From JACTMJ01 sp964618435 (lineage in GTDB: Bacteria > Acidobacteriota > Terriglobia > Bryobacterales > Bryobacteraceae): a DNA stretch of 64,000 nucleotides. The stretch spans positions 26,342 through 90,341 of the forward strand of contig CAZUAX010000001.1 in NCBI GenBank assembly GCA_964618435.1. Direction: 5' to 3'. The position numbers were made by a program, and so were the translations under genes. The notes under the pieces were generated by a model, which had not been told where the DNA came from, did no database searches, and saw nothing but the letters and a program-made list of their open reading frames with translations. Shown piece after piece: positions 61,525 through 64,000 of the stretch (its first letter is position 1; each line of letters begins with the position of its first letter).

Positions 61525-64000
61525 CTATGGGGGGCTGGGTGCGGTGGCTGGAACGCGCACGGTGACCGTGTGCTCCTGCCGGTCGTCCACTAGCGGTATG
61601 GCGCTTCCCCTCTGCCAGTTGCCATCTACCGTGACGCTCGGCTGGCCGTCCTCGTCTGTCCCACGCTCGACCACGATATGGTAAACCGTTTCCCGATACC
61701 GGTAGTGCACCTTGAATCCCTCCGGCCATGCGTCTGGAAGGATTGGCCTGATGTGCAGCTTATCTACTTCAAGGCTAAGCCCCAGGAGGGACTCTATGAT
61801 CAATCGGTACATCCAACCGGCAGACCCGGTATACCAGGTCCAACCACCACGACCGGTGTGGGGTGAAACGGAATAGACGTCTGCGGCGACCACGTAGGGC
61901 TCTACTTTGTAGACCTCTACACCCTCTGTAGTTTGCGCGTGGTTCACCGGATTGATGAGCTCGAAGAGTTCCCATGCGCGCTGTGCGTCTCCCAACCGGG
62001 CGAATGCCATGGTNNNNNNNNNNNNNNNNNNNNNNNNNNNNNNNNNNNNNNNNNNNNNNNNNNNNNNNNNNNNNNNNNNNNNNNNNNNNNNNNNNNNNNN
62101 NNNNNNNNNNNNNGGCTCCAACCGGAGATCCATTGTCATCGAAGGCGCGGAGATACCATTCGCCATCCCATCCGTACTGCTCAAGGTTCGCTTGCAATGC
62201 GGCCCCCTCATCTCGGCAGCGATCCGCGAATACGATATCGCCGCGAAGGTCGGCGACTTTAGCGAAGGAACCCAGCACATTGTGCAGGAAGAACCCCAGC
62301 CACACGCTTTCTCCCAGACCATCTTGCCCTATCAGGTTCATTCCATCGTTCCAGTCGCCCGAACCCATGAGGGGCAGCCGGTGTTCTCCAAATCGAAGAC
62401 CACGAAGGATGGCGAGCTTACAGTGCTCGTAGAGGCTTGCCATTTCTTCGGACCGTCCCGGCAGATCGTAGTAGGATTCCTCTTCGGCATTCACCAGGCG
62501 TCCTTCCAGGAAGTGACTTGTCTCGTCGAGCACGCCGGTATCTCCGGTGCTAAGCATGTATCGGCAGGCGGCCAGAGGCAGCCAGAGATAGTCATCGGAG
62601 CACTTTGTGCGAACACCTCTGCCAGAGGGCGGGTGCCACCAGTGCTGGACGTCGCCGTCACGAAACTGACGGGAAGCACAGAGAAGCAGGTGCGCACGCA
62701 GCAACTGTGGCTCGGCATGGACAAGCGCCATGGCATCCTGCAACTGATCGCGGAAGCCGAAGGCCCCCCCAGACTGATAGAGAGCGCCGCGCCCCCAGAA
62801 ACGGCATGAGAGCGTTTGATACAGCAACCATCCGTTGGCCATCACATCGACAGAGCTATCGGGGGTTTCCACCTGCACAGCGCCCAGGGTGTGCTTCCAA
62901 TGCTGCCAGACCACAGCCAATGCGTCAGCGGCGGCTGCGGACCCACGGAACCGGTCTACGAGGCCGCGCGCTTCCTCCTCCCCACGGCCAACGCCAAGGG
63001 TGAAGACGATCTCACGCTCTTGCCCGGCGGCCAGATCGAACGGAACCTGGATGGCAGCGCAGGGGTCCAGACCGGCTCCCACCTTGCCGGAGAGCTTGGT
63101 GCGACCCATCGCGGCCGGATTCCGTAATGTTCCGTTGCGCCCAAGAAATTCGGTCCGATCGCCGCTGACGGTGCGATTGCGATCGCTCACGCTGAAGAAT
63201 GCGACCTGTGCGGCGAACTCCATGCTATAGGAGTTCCTGGCAAACAGCGCACCCTCTATGGGATCAACCTCAGTGACGACATGCATTGCCGATTTACACC
63301 GCAAGTCACCAAGCACCCACTCGACGTAGCCCGTCGCAGAGAGACGTCGTTGCCTGCCGGACAGATTCTGAATCTTCAACACGGTGAACTTCACGGACGC
63401 GTCGATGCTCACATATACCCACACTTCCGAGCGGATACCGCCTTCTGTGTGTTCAAAGACGCTATAGCCGAATCCGTGCCGGGTAGCATAGGGTGTCGGG
63501 CCTGGGCAGGGCATAGGCATAGGCGACCAGAAGCAGCCGCTTTCCTCATCGCGGAGGTAGAACGCTTCCCCACTTGGATCGGTGACGGGATCGTTGCACC
63601 ACGGACTGAGGCGGAACTCGTGAGCATTCTCGCTCCAGGTACATGCGCTGCCGCACTCGGAGACCACCGAGCCAAAGTTTGGGTTTGCCAGAACATTTAC
63701 CCAGGGAAGCGGGGTGGTGGCCCGCCCAGTGGTAGTAACGATGTACTCACGTCCATCCGGAGTGAATCCGCCGATTCCATTGAAGTAGAGCAGATCGCGC
63801 CGGGGCAAAGGCTCCAAGGGTGCTGGTTCGGGAAACTCAGCGCGTACGGGCAGGAGAGGCGGTGCCGCCAGTTCTTTCCTCCTGCGGTTTTTCATCTGCT
63901 CTGCAAGGGTTCCACGGGTGTCTGTGAGAACGACACGCGCGACGGAATGGAAGAGAGTGCGATCTTCTGTCGAGATCTGGTCACCCGACCGAACGAAGAT
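61525..64000 (-). CDS. ndvB: cyclic beta-1,2-glucan synthase-like, GH94 C-terminal part (partial, gapped)
   Basis: The frame is open from the right edge (64000), through an internal Met at 63895, to the gap at 62014-62113, and resumes in another frame to TAG at 61525. The gap length is unknown, so the frame change is not meaningful. GH94 landmarks: YFNGIGGFTPDGREYIV, PLPWVNVLANPNFGSVVSEC, TWSENAHEFRLSPWCNDPVT, YLRDEESG, SGGAFGFRDQLQDAM, QHWWHPPSGRGVRTKCSDDY and GSGDWNDGMNLIGQDGLGES with the catalytic Asp, then GRGGWTWYTGSAGWMYR. Upstream residues before 63895 match the linker preceding GH94 in NdvB. It probably belongs to a >2500-residue membrane enzyme making or trimming periplasmic glucans; its GT84 part is outside the window. 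Confidence 0.88.

Overview
The window looks like a high-GC chromosome segment from an Acidobacteriota bacterium, most likely of the Solibacteraceae/Bryobacter type. This is inferred from gene content: a very large Oar-like TonB receptor with an N-terminal carboxypeptidase-regulatory domain, a cytochrome-c/DUF1549/DUF1553 protein next to a DUF1501 protein, an ECF sigma/TPR-CHAT/subtilase cluster, and small exported proteins. No rRNA, tRNA or CRISPR array was seen. Four runs of exactly 100 N (26393-26492, 33831-33930, 37848-37947, 62014-62113) mark scaffold gaps inside genes. Genes are cut by both window edges.

Layout. 1-1314 (-) is a GDP-mannose 4,6-dehydratase homologue that has lost its active site. 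2163-5666 holds a membrane protein and a BvgS-like hybrid histidine kinase. 5671-11870 is a decayed mobile/defence zone. A vsr endonuclease gene (-) is split by an IS66-family element (6582-11697) with recognisable inverted ends, and that element's tnpB is itself split by a serine-recombinase element (about 8395-11008). 12206-16251 carries an aldo/keto reductase, a UbiD-family decarboxylase and an unrecognised cupin-like protein.

16505-28067 (-) appears to be one long transcription unit. It starts with a dipeptide-type ABC importer (two ATPases, two permeases, a binding protein) and continues, through a GTGA stop/start overlap, into an ECF sigma factor, a TPR-CHAT protease-like protein, a zinc-finger protein and a subtilisin-like protease whose prodomain is interrupted by an Asp-rich stretch. 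Divergent from it, 28197-35015 (+) is a tightly overlapping seven-gene operon: P-loop NTPase, ABC exporter, small anchored protein, HTTM/gamma-carboxylase-like membrane protein, DCC-family thiol oxidoreductase, M14-like zinc peptidase and a coiled-coil anchored protein. These two back-to-back operons (peptide import, proteolysis, peptide modification, export) are the best candidate in this window for an undescribed system.

35121-44545 (-) is a urea/guanidine-type carboxylase operon: two DUF1989 proteins, the biotin carboxylase, an AtzF-like hydrolase, a sodium symporter and a beta-propeller protein. 45237-54055 (+) carries the TonB receptor and the DUF1549/1553 + DUF1501 pair. 54255-56487 holds a divergent TIM-barrel sugar isomerase-like protein and an alpha/beta hydrolase. 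56808-60630 is an ArsR/permease/redox-disulfide cluster with two near-identical promoter-operator sequences. 61025-61524 is a decayed surface-protein fragment, and 61525-64000 (-) is the GH94 end of an NdvB-type cyclic glucan synthase running off the right edge.
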